From Pseudomonadota bacterium (GTDB taxonomy: Bacteria > Pseudomonadota > Alphaproteobacteria > Rhizobiales > Xanthobacteraceae), in NCBI GenBank assembly GCA_023405565.1, contig JAEXXW010000641.1, positions 1 through 8,729 on the forward strand: DNA of 8,729 bases. Direction: 5' to 3'. This document shows, in pieces, positions 1 to 5,711 of this stretch. Both the position numbers and the translations under genes were made by a program. The notes beneath the pieces are model-generated. The model worked only from the letters and a program-made list of their open reading frames with translations. It did no database searches and was not told the DNA's origin. The stretch's first letter is position 1; the number at the start of each line of letters is the position of its first letter.

Positions 1-324
1 CTCCACATATACGCGGATCGTGCCGCCGCAGGACAGCCCGACCTTCCAGGCGGTTTCGTCGGCCACGCCGAATTCCAATGTCTTGGCCTTGCCGCTCTCG
101 ATAACGTCGATGGCTTCGGTCACCACCGCGCCCTCAACGCAACCGCCCGACACCGAGCCGAGGAAATTGCCCTCTTCATCGATGACGAGATTGGAGCCGA
201 CCGGACGCGGCGCCGAGCCCCATGTTTCCACCACCGTGGCCAACGCCACGCCGCGCCCTGCCTTTCGCCACTCCTCAGCGGCATGCAGGATGTCTTCGTC
301 GGTCGCCAGAGAATTCTGAGTCAT
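1..324 (-). CDS. coxF: XdhC/CoxF-type molybdenum hydroxylase maturation protein, N-terminal part (cut by window edge)
   Basis: This open reading frame starts at ATG 324-322 and stays open to the left edge, giving 108 residues. A GGAG Shine-Dalgarno lies about 10 nt upstream of the ATG. The peptide matches the XdhC_CoxI N-terminal domain: W35-G-S-A-P-R, then SVSGGCVEGAV (residues 57-67, Cys62), then VGLSCGG (95-101, Cys99). In the family, XdhC proteins bind the molybdenum cofactor, help its sulfuration and deliver it to the large subunit in the cytoplasm; the conserved cysteines belong to that function. It follows coxE after 51 bp on the same strand, so the two are probably co-transcribed. Stand-alone N-domain proteins of about 110 residues are common beside form II cox genes, so the true end may be only a few codons beyond the edge and a Rossmann domain may be absent; this is inference. 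The family call is secure, the symbol coxF less so. Confidence 0.88.
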   Translation of the reverse strand, partial: MTQNSLATDEDILHAAEEWRKAGRGVALATVVETWGSAPRPVGSNLVIDEEGNFLGSVSGGCVEGAVVTEAIDVIESGKAKTLEFGVADETAWKVGLSCGGTIRVYVE

Positions 325-375
325 TTGAATCGGCTCCGTCCGTTTCTTGAATCAGTTTGCGCGCACGCTCATGTG

Positions 376-1620
376 TTACGCGACCTTGTTCAACCAATAC
401 TTCGCCTCGGCCTTGCCGTCGCCATCGGCCGACAGCGCCCGGCACAGATCCTTCATCGCATTCAAATTGTGGATCGGCCGCAATTCGTCAACATGCGGCA
501 GCATCATGCGGATGCCGCTCGCCTTCGCTTCGAAGCCGTCAAACCTTAACAAGGGGTTGAGCCAGATCAGCCGCCGGCAGGAGCGATGCAGTCGATCCAT
601 CTCGAACGCCAGCTGACCGCCCGGCTCGCGCTCGAGACCATCGGTGATCAAGAGCACCACCGCGCCCTGCCCGAGCACCCGCCGTCCCCATTCCCGATTG
701 AAGGCCGCAAGCGACGGCGCAATGCGCGTGCCGCCCGACCAGTCGAGCACACCGCCCGAACATGCAGCCAAGGCCTCATCCGGATCCTTCGCCTTCAACG
801 CGCGCGTCACATTGGTCAGTCGCGTACCGAACAGGAACGTCGAGACGCGCTTGCGCGCATCGGTCACCGCATGAAGGAAATGCAGAAACAGCCGGGTGTA
901 CTGGCTCATCGAACCGGAGATATCGAGCAAGGCGACGATCGGCGGCTGCTTCGTTTTCGGCCCGAGATATTTGAGATCAATCACCGCACCGCCCGCCTTC
1001 ATGCTGGACCGCAGCGTGCGGCGCAGATCGATCATGTGGCCATGCGGCGAGACCTTAAGCCGGCGCGTCTTCACTTCGTCCAGCGGCAGCACAAGCTGCT
1101 TGATCGCCTGCTTGGCCTCGGCGATCTCGGCCGCTGACATCTGTGCGAAATCCTTCTTCTCCAGCACCTCGCGATCGGACACTGTCAGCCGCGCGTCGAT
1201 CTCGACGTCCTTCTTCTCCTGGGGCTGCTGTTTCTCATTCTTGAACATCGCGTCCAGCACGCGTTTGGCGGCCGGCGGCGGTGGCGCGTTATCGGGTTGC
1301 GGCATTGTCTGCGGCAGCATCATCGCCATGAGCTGATCGAAATAGGCACGCTTGCGGAAGAATATCTGGAAGGCCTGCTCGAACAGAATGCTGTGCTCAT
1401 GTCGCTTCACGAACACCGCATGCAGTGTCCAATAAAAGTCCTCGCGCGTATTGATACCGGCGACCCGCAGGGCCTCAAGCGCATCCATCACCGAACCCGG
1501 CCCGACCGGAATCCCCGCCGCGCGCAGCGCGCGTGCGAAGTAGACAATATTTTCGGCAAGACGCCCCGTTGCAAGTTGGTTGGCGCTCTCTCCGATGCTG
1601 GAACTGGCCATGTTCGTCAA
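376..1620 (-). CDS. coxE: CoxE, von Willebrand factor A-domain protein of the Cox accessory set
   Basis: A 414-residue protein, about the usual CoxE length. A mixed, partly disordered N-terminal half (Pro-rich near residues 105-120, then a charged KNEKQQPQEKKD stretch) precedes a C-terminal VWA domain. The metal-ion-dependent adhesion site is complete: DISGS at 233-237, the distant Thr in SGGTR (T298) and the Asp in ITDG (D327). VWA proteins of this type work with MoxR-like AAA+ ATPases; CoxD and CoxE are thought to mature the active site of the large subunit, probably in the cytoplasm or at the membrane face. The start shown is TTG at 1620, with GAGGG six nt upstream; an in-frame ATG at 1611 (three residues shorter) is the alternative. 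Its usual neighbour coxD is separated from it here by an opposite-strand transporter gene. coxF follows 51 bp downstream. Confidence 0.93.
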   Translation of the reverse strand: MTNMASSSIGESANQLATGRLAENIVYFARALRAAGIPVGPGSVMDALEALRVAGINTREDFYWTLHAVFVKRHEHSILFEQAFQIFFRKRAYFDQLMAMMLPQTMPQPDNAPPPPAAKRVLDAMFKNEKQQPQEKKDVEIDARLTVSDREVLEKKDFAQMSAAEIAEAKQAIKQLVLPLDEVKTRRLKVSPHGHMIDLRRTLRSSMKAGGAVIDLKYLGPKTKQPPIVALLDISGSMSQYTRLFLHFLHAVTDARKRVSTFLFGTRLTNVTRALKAKDPDEALAACSGGVLDWSGGTRIAPSLAAFNREWGRRVLGQGAVVLLITDGLEREPGGQLAFEMDRLHRSCRRLIWLNPLLRFDGFEAKASGIRMMLPHVDELRPIHNLNAMKDLCRALSADGDGKAEAKYWLNKVA

Positions 1621-1631
1621 TCCGAGCCCTC
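1621..1631 (-). promoter_or_regulatory. Ribosome binding site supporting a TTG start of coxE
   Basis: On the minus strand GAGGG (1631-1627) is followed by CTCGGA and then TTG. The six-nt spacing is ideal for the TTG, whereas the same motif lies 15 nt from the nearby ATG at 1611. This favours TTG, but a weaker GGA nine nt before the ATG means the shorter form cannot be excluded. Confidence 0.5.
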
Positions 1632-1737
1632 AGGTCATCAACTTATCGTCATAGCCGATGCAAACGGCTCGCCTGCTTTTTACGTCCCATGTGAAGTAAT
1701 TGCAAAGACGTCTGCCCCACAAAATAAGAGCCGGAAC
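1632..1737. promoter_or_regulatory. Divergent control region between coxE and the transporter gene
   Basis: With the coxE ribosome site, this is the only space between the 5' ends of coxE (minus) and the transporter (plus), so any local promoters for both should lie here. For coxE a weak sigma-70-like pair is visible on the minus strand: TTGCAA (1705-1700), a 17-bp spacer, and TAAAAA (1682-1677), each four of six consensus bases. No convincing plus-strand promoter was found. AAGAG at 1726-1730 is the likely ribosome binding site of the transporter. The right end (1717-1737) resembles a sequence upstream of coxS at 8700-8719. No clear operator palindrome was seen. The promoter call is speculative. 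Confidence 0.3.
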
Positions 1738-3069
1738 ATGGCTCAAGGCGAAGCTCGCAGCGAAGACGTTCAAAACTTCAGCACTGCCATGCGCTGGGTG
1801 CAGCTTGTGGCCGGTATCGGCTGCATGATTATGATCGCCAACCTGCAATATGGTTGGACACTGTTCGTGATCCCGATGGATGCGACCCATCATTGGGGAC
1901 GCGCGGCGATCCAGGGCGCATTCACGATTTTCGTTCTTGCTGAAACCTGGCTGGTCCCGTTCGAGGGCTGGATCGTCGATCGCTACGGACCAAGGATTGT
2001 CGTGCTGGCCGGCGGCTGTCTCGTGGCTCTGGCCTGGGTCATGAACTCACGGGCGGATACGCTCACTGAACTCTACATCGCCGCAGCCATCGGTGGCGCC
2101 GGTGCCGGTGCAATCTACGGAACCTGTGTCGGCAATGCGCTGAAATGGTTCCCCGACCGGCGCGGCTTGGCCGCAGGACTGACGGCGGCCGGGTTCGGCG
2201 CCGGATCAGCGCTCACCATTATTCCCATCCAGATGATGATCCAAACGCGCGGTTACGAAGCGACGTTTTTCTGGTTTGGCATCGGACAGGGGATCGTTGT
2301 CATCCTCCTCGGTCTGCTTCTGGCCGCTCCCGCCACAGGTCAGGTGCCAGCGGCCGCTTCAACCCACCTTCGGCAAACCCGGCGCAACTACACACCGATA
2401 GAAATGCTGCGATCCCCGATCTTCTGGGTGATGTATCTGATGTTTGTCCTTGTCGGCGCCGGCGGACTGATGGCGACCGCACAACTTGCTCCGATCGCCA
2501 CCGACTTCAACGTTGCGAATGTGCCAGTCAGCATTCTGGGCCTGACGTTACCCGCACTCACCTTCGCACTGTCGATCGATCGCGTCCTCAACGGATTCAC
2601 CCGGCCATTCTTTGGCTGGGTCTCCGACCACATCGGGCGTGAAAATACGATGTTTATCGCCTTTTCGCTCGAAGCTGTCGGCATTTGGGCGCTGAGCCTT
2701 TTCGGCCGCGATCCGCTCCTCTTCGTGTTGCTGAGCGGCCTGGTATTTTTTGCATGGGGAGAAATCTACAGCCTGTTCCCCGCGACCTGCACCGATGTCT
2801 ATGGTCCCGCCTACGCCACCACAAATGCCGGATTGCTCTATACCGCCAAGGGCACGGCCGCGCTGCTGGTGCCCTGGTCGAGCGTTCTCACGAGCCATAC
2901 CGGAAGCTGGCACGCTGTATTCGTCACAGCAGCAATCATGAATGCGGTGGCCGCGATCATGGCGCTCGCCGTGCTGAAACCATTGCGCGCCGCGCGTCAA
3001 TCAGACCGCGCAACAGAGACCGCGCCTTCAGAACCCCGGCCTGTAACCTCAGCTACTCCGCGGCCCTGA
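1738..3069 (+). CDS. oxlT: OxlT-like oxalate:formate antiporter, major facilitator superfamily
   Basis: A 443-residue integral membrane protein expected to have 12 transmembrane helices. It aligns along its whole length with OxlT of Oxalobacter, which exchanges oxalate for formate across the inner membrane. Shared landmarks are QYGWTLF near residue 40, DRYGPR (81-86) in the helix 2-3 loop, WFPDRRGLAAG (137-147), NGFTRPFFGWVSD around R289 and YTAKGTA around K371. The last two hold the Arg and Lys corresponding to OxlT R272 and K355, which contact oxalate. The start is ATG 1738 with AAGAG seven nt upstream. The reading frame is open back to 1297, but that part lies over coxE and has no better start. 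It is transcribed against the cox genes and overlaps the 3' end of coxD by 17 bp. No oxalate-degrading genes (frc, oxc) are in the window. The family is well supported; transport of another small carboxylate is the main alternative. Confidence 0.9.
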   Translation: MAQGEARSEDVQNFSTAMRWVQLVAGIGCMIMIANLQYGWTLFVIPMDATHHWGRAAIQGAFTIFVLAETWLVPFEGWIVDRYGPRIVVLAGGCLVALAWVMNSRADTLTELYIAAAIGGAGAGAIYGTCVGNALKWFPDRRGLAAGLTAAGFGAGSALTIIPIQMMIQTRGYEATFFWFGIGQGIVVILLGLLLAAPATGQVPAAASTHLRQTRRNYTPIEMLRSPIFWVMYLMFVLVGAGGLMATAQLAPIATDFNVANVPVSILGLTLPALTFALSIDRVLNGFTRPFFGWVSDHIGRENTMFIAFSLEAVGIWALSLFGRDPLLFVLLSGLVFFAWGEIYSLFPATCTDVYGPAYATTNAGLLYTAKGTAALLVPWSSVLTSHTGSWHAVFVTAAIMNAVAAIMALAVLKPLRAARQSDRATETAPSEPRPVTSATPRP

Positions 3070-3982
3070 GCTGCGAGCGCACGTCGTCGAGGATTTCCTT
3101 CACCTTGGTGCCGTCGAGCCGCGCGATATCGTCCTGATACTTGAGCAACACGCCGAGCGTATCCGACACCGTCACCGGATCGAGCGCGACCACATCGAGT
3201 TCGGACAACGCCGTCGCCCAGTCAAGCGTCTCGGCAACGCCCGGCGCCTTGAACAATTCCTGCTTGCGCAGGCGCTGCACGAAATGAACGATCTCGGCCG
3301 ACAGCGCCTCCGCGATGCCCGGCACCTTGGCGCGTACGATCGACAATTCGCGCTCGGCATCCGGATAGCCGACCCAGTGATAAAGACAACGCCGCTTCAG
3401 CGCGTCATGGATTTCACGCGTGCGGTTCGAGGTGATGATGACGATCGGCGGATGCTCCGCCTTCACCGTTCCCATTTCCGGAATCGTCACCTGATAATCG
3501 GCAAGCACTTCAAGGAGAAAGGCTTCGAAAGCTTCATCGGTGCGGTCGAGTTCGTCGATCAGCAGCACCGGCGCGCCGGACGTGTCCGGCTCCAGCGCCT
3601 GAAGAAGCGGCCGCTTGATCAGGAAGCGCTCGGAGAACACGTCATCCTCCAGCCGCGCACGATCGGTGTTGCCTTCGGCCTCGCCGAGGCGGATGGCGAT
3701 CATCTGCGCCGCATAATTCCATTCATAGACGGCGGCCGAGACATCGAGACCTTCATAGCATTGCAGCCGGATCATCCGGCGGCCGAGCGTTTCGCTCAGC
3801 ACCTTGGCGATCTCGGTCTTGCCGACGCCGGCCTCTCCCTCAAGAAAGAGAGGCCGTCCCATCTTCAGCGCCAGAAACAGCACCGTCGCCAGCGAGCGGT
3901 CGCCAACGTAATTCCCGGCGGACAGCAGCTGCAGCGTATCGTCGATCGAGGACGGAACGGGGCGCGGGGCAGATGTGGTCAA
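3053..3982 (-). CDS. coxD: CoxD, MoxR-type AAA+ ATPase for Cox active-site maturation
   Basis: A 309-residue AAA+ ATPase close to the length of CoxD of Afipia (Oligotropha) carboxidovorans. It has Walker A GEAGVGKT (49-56, Lys55), Walker B VLLIDELD (139-146, Asp143-Glu144), a sensor-1 stretch IVIITSNRTR and an arginine-finger region LKRRCLYHW. In the CO dehydrogenase system CoxD is an ATP-driven chaperone needed to build the molybdenum site, acting with the VWA protein CoxE. I place the start at TTG 3982 because GAGG lies six nt upstream and the family similarity begins there. The frame is open 30 codons further to an ATG at 4072, but that extension (MAGLDPAIH...) is encoded by an intergenic palindrome and is almost certainly not translated. 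It lies alone between two opposite-strand genes, unlike the usual contiguous coxDEF order, so it needs its own promoter or read-through from coxSLM. Confidence 0.93.
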   Translation of the reverse strand: MTTSAPRPVPSSIDDTLQLLSAGNYVGDRSLATVLFLALKMGRPLFLEGEAGVGKTEIAKVLSETLGRRMIRLQCYEGLDVSAAVYEWNYAAQMIAIRLGEAEGNTDRARLEDDVFSERFLIKRPLLQALEPDTSGAPVLLIDELDRTDEAFEAFLLEVLADYQVTIPEMGTVKAEHPPIVIITSNRTREIHDALKRRCLYHWVGYPDAERELSIVRAKVPGIAEALSAEIVHFVQRLRKQELFKAPGVAETLDWATALSELDVVALDPVTVSDTLGVLLKYQDDIARLDGTKVKEILDDVRSQLRAAE

Positions 3983-3992
3983 TGTGAACCTC
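3983..3992 (-). promoter_or_regulatory. Ribosome binding site defining the TTG start of coxD
   Basis: On the minus strand GAGG (3992-3989) is followed by TTCACA and TTG. There is no in-frame ATG or GTG between this point and the palindrome-derived extension upstream, and the next Met (residue 41) lies just before Walker A. This makes TTG the only start with a proper ribosome site. Confidence 0.6.
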
Positions 3993-4003
3993 GAAATCTC
4001 TTG

Positions 4004-4075
4004 GTCATGCGCAGGCCGGACCCGCGCATCCATCTTTTTCGTTTGATGGATGGCCGGGTCAAGCCCGGCCATGAC
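4004..4075. repeat. Composite intergenic palindrome of the 'MAGLDPAIH' type
   Basis: A 72-bp element bounded by GTCATG (4004-4009) and CATGAC (4070-4075). It is built from two hairpins facing each other: ATGCGC..GCGCAT on the left (4007-4029, one internal mismatch) and a perfect 9-bp stem ATGGCCGGG/CCCGGCCAT with loop TCAAG on the right (4050-4072). An 8-bp inverted pair CATCCATC/GATGGATG (4027-4034, 4045-4052) around a T-rich 10-nt loop joins them. Elements of this design are, to my knowledge, abundant between genes of Bradyrhizobium-like genomes and yield false N-termini such as MAGLDPAIH and MAGSSPAMT; both are produced here, one on each strand. It occupies the divergent space between coxD and the VOC gene, starting 12 bp before the coxD ribosome site, so it would be the 5' leader of any longer coxD transcript. 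Confidence 0.85.
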
Positions 4076-4163
4076 TATCGATATGCCAGCTTGCCGCCGG
4101 GAGCGTCCAGCTTACATAGGGCATGAAACCCACCTTTTGAACGCAATAGCCCAGAGAACAGCC
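4076..4163 (+). promoter_or_regulatory. Upstream region of the VOC gene, weak candidate promoter
   Basis: The 88 bp between the palindrome and the VOC start are the only room for its own promoter. TTGCCG (4091-4096) and TACATA (4113-4118) are spaced by 16 bp and resemble a weak sigma-70 promoter, with poor agreement at the -10 element. The 11-mer GGCATGAAACC (4120-4130) follows and recurs upstream of coxS. The ribosome site before ATG 4164 is weak (AGAGAA). Function is conjectural. Confidence 0.25.
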
Positions 4164-4670
4164 ATGTCCGAGAAGCCCGCCACGCCGATCGATCCGGGCG
4201 TCCGGATCGGTCATGTGCACCTGAAAGTCGCCGATCTCGACCGGGCCGTGCCGTTTTACCGGGATGTGCTGGGTTTCGAGGAGACCTATCGGCGGCCGGG
4301 CGCCGTATTCATGTCGGCGGGCGGCTACCATCACCACATCGCCCTGAATACCTGGGAGAGCCGTGGCAGGCTGCCGCCGGCACCCGGGACCACCGGCCTG
4401 TACCACATCGCCATCCTCTACCCGACTCGGCGGCTCCTTGCGGATGCGCTGCGGCGCCTGATCGATGCAGGGATCCAGCTCGACGGCGCGAGTGATCACG
4501 GCGTCAGCGAGGCCTTGTATCTGCGCGACTTCGATAACAACGGTGTCGAACTTTACTGGGACCGCCCGCGCGAGGAATGGCCGCGCGACGACAAGGGCGG
4601 CATCAAGATGAAGACCGAGCCGCTGAATTTGCGCGAATTGCTGGCGGAGCTGGAGACAGAGGCGGCTTAG
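4164..4670 (+). CDS. VOC/glyoxalase-superfamily metalloprotein (CatE-like)
   Basis: A 168-residue soluble protein with the vicinal-oxygen-chelate fold. The first module is GHVHLKVADLDRAVPFYRDV (residues 16-35), the second begins at GLYHIAI and ends with DFDNNGVELYWDRP. Three of the expected metal ligands can be placed: His17, His81 and Glu129, so it looks like an active metalloenzyme rather than a metal-free binding protein. Relatives include catechol-2,3-dioxygenase-like CatE proteins, glyoxalase-like enzymes and many uncharacterised members, so the reaction cannot be named. I chose ATG 4164 because similarity starts just after it. The frame is open to 4050, but those codons (MAGSSPAMT...) come from the palindrome. 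It lies opposite to the cox genes, between coxM and coxD, and converges on coxM. Nothing shows that it acts in the same pathway. Confidence 0.88.
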   Translation: MSEKPATPIDPGVRIGHVHLKVADLDRAVPFYRDVLGFEETYRRPGAVFMSAGGYHHHIALNTWESRGRLPPAPGTTGLYHIAILYPTRRLLADALRRLIDAGIQLDGASDHGVSEALYLRDFDNNGVELYWDRPREEWPRDDKGGIKMKTEPLNLRELLAELETEAA

Positions 4671-4745
4671 CGATCGCGCGACTCTATCTCGGCCTCATCC
4701 TGAGGAGCGGGCAAAGCCCGCGTCTCGAAGGATGCGGCCGCCCAT

Positions 4746-4771
4746 CCGAACTCGGATTTTTACGAGTTCGG
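4746..4771. other. Perfect 9-bp stem hairpin inside the nested palindrome
   Basis: CCGAACTCG (4746-4754) and CGAGTTCGG (4763-4771) pair perfectly around the loop GATTTTTA. It lies between the two 3' ends of VOC and coxM. The T-run is in the loop, not after the stem, so this is not a standard intrinsic terminator. Confidence 0.7.
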
Positions 4772-4781
4772 CATCAATCGT

Positions 4782-4809
4782 TCGCAAGTCGGCAACAGCC
4801 GACTTGCGA
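4782..4809. other. Perfect 12-bp stem hairpin, possible bidirectional transcription stop or mRNA end protector
   Basis: TCGCAAGTCGGC (4782-4793) and GCCGACTTGCGA (4798-4809) pair without mismatch around a four-base AACA loop, the strongest hairpin in the window. Its place between convergent genes fits a terminator or 3'-stabilising role for either strand, but no T-tract follows on either side, so intrinsic termination is not shown. Confidence 0.7.
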
Positions 4810-4863
4810 CCTTCGAGACGCGCCCTAAGAGCGCTCCTCAGGATGAGGGCGGAGATGGATTGC

Positions 4864-5691
4864 TTACTCCTCGTCCTCCCCTTCGCCGCCACGCTCGTTC
4901 GCGGCAGCGACGGCACGACGCGCCATGACGCCGACGAGATGCGCGCGATATTCGGCGCTGCCGTGAATGTCGCTGTTCATGCCATCCGCCGACAGCGTGA
5001 TGCCTTCAAGCGACTTCGGCGAGAAGCGCTTCTTCAAGGCCTCTTCGAATTCCGGAATGCGGAACACGCCGTTCGAACCGGCGCCGGTCGCCGCGACGCG
5101 GATTTCCGACGACCGCTTCGACACAAACACGCCGACCAGCGCAAAGCCCGACGCCGGATGCTTGAACTTCTGATACGCCGCCTTCTTGGCGATCGGGAAC
5201 GTGATCTCGGTGATGATCTCGTCCGGCTCGAGCGCCGTTGCGAACATGCCCTGGAAGTAATCGTCGGCTGCGATCTTGCGCTTGTTGGTCACGATCGTTG
5301 CGCCAAGGCCAAGGCACGCCGCGGGATAATCCGCGTTCGGATCATTGTTGGCGACCGAACCGCCGATGGTGCCGGTGCCGCGCACGGCCGGATCGCCGAT
5401 CGAATCCGGTACGCTGGCCAAAGCCGGCATCGCCTCGAGCAATTCCTTGGAATTCGCCACGTCGCGATGCTTGGTCATCGCCTTGATCGTAACTGTGCGC
5501 GGCGTGACCTCTATGCCACTCAGCCCCTCGATCTTCGACAGATCGACGATCAGGTCAGGACTCGCCAGCCGCTGCTTCATCACCGGGATCAGCGAGTGAC
5601 CGCCGGCCAGCAGCTTGGCTTCCTCATTGGCGGCGAGCAAAGCCGCAGCCTGCTTCACCGTGGTCGGTCGTTCGAATTTGAAGGCGTACAT
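4864..5691 (-). CDS. coxM: CoxM, FAD-binding medium subunit of form II CO dehydrogenase-type enzyme
   Basis: A 275-residue flavoprotein subunit of the xanthine dehydrogenase/CO dehydrogenase family. The two FAD-binding signatures are present: AGGHSL (29-34) and TIGGSVANNDP (108-118). In the (SLM)2 enzyme this subunit takes electrons from the CoxS iron-sulfur clusters and passes them to quinone or another acceptor at the cytoplasmic membrane. It ends with a short acidic tail (GEGEDEE). The ATG at 5691 is preceded by AAGGA about eight nt upstream and lies only 20 bp after the coxL stop, so it is the third gene of the S-L-M operon. It converges on the VOC gene across the nested palindrome. FAD-subunit homologues serve other molybdenum hydroxylases, so its substrate is that of CoxL. 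Confidence 0.95.
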   Translation of the reverse strand: MYAFKFERPTTVKQAAALLAANEEAKLLAGGHSLIPVMKQRLASPDLIVDLSKIEGLSGIEVTPRTVTIKAMTKHRDVANSKELLEAMPALASVPDSIGDPAVRGTGTIGGSVANNDPNADYPAACLGLGATIVTNKRKIAADDYFQGMFATALEPDEIITEITFPIAKKAAYQKFKHPASGFALVGVFVSKRSSEIRVAATGAGSNGVFRIPEFEEALKKRFSPKSLEGITLSADGMNSDIHGSAEYRAHLVGVMARRAVAAANERGGEGEDEE

Positions 5692-5711
5692 GGTCTTTGT
5701 CCTTTTTTAAT

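Larger units (their letters stand above)
4693..4848. repeat. 156-bp nested palindrome: two inverted REP-like units enclosing two hairpins
   Basis: A perfect 17-bp outer inverted repeat (CCTCATCCTGAGGAGCG at 4693-4709, its complement at 4832-4848) and a perfect 13-bp inner one (CGCGTCTCGAAGG at 4719-4731, complement at 4810-4822) are separated by equal 9-nt internal loops. Each arm can also fold on itself: the left arm has GCGGGC-AAA-GCCCGC at 4707-4721, the right arm GCGC-7 nt-GCGC at 4820-4834. The core (4732-4809) contains a NotI palindrome and two separate hairpins. The arms look like a REP-type unit common in Bradyrhizobium-like genomes, here as an inverted pair (BIME-like). It fills most of the 193-bp space between the convergent VOC and coxM genes, where it could limit read-through or protect mRNA 3' ends. 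No transposase or target-site duplication was recognised. Confidence 0.85.

Noticed and set aside
586..1137. Plus-strand open frame opposite coxE
   Set aside because: Antisense to the VWA domain coding region, with shadow composition and no ribosome site or known motif.
1297..1737. Long upstream extension of the transporter frame
   Set aside because: Most of it is antisense to coxE, shows no transporter similarity, and ATG 1738 has a suitable ribosome site just before the first conserved region.
4746..4809. Classical rho-independent terminator(s) between VOC and coxM
   Set aside because: Stems are strong but neither is followed by a T-tract on either strand; I list them as hairpins only.
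4693..4848. CRISPR array or insertion sequence
   Set aside because: The repeats are inverted, not direct with regular spacers, and there is no transposase frame or target duplication.
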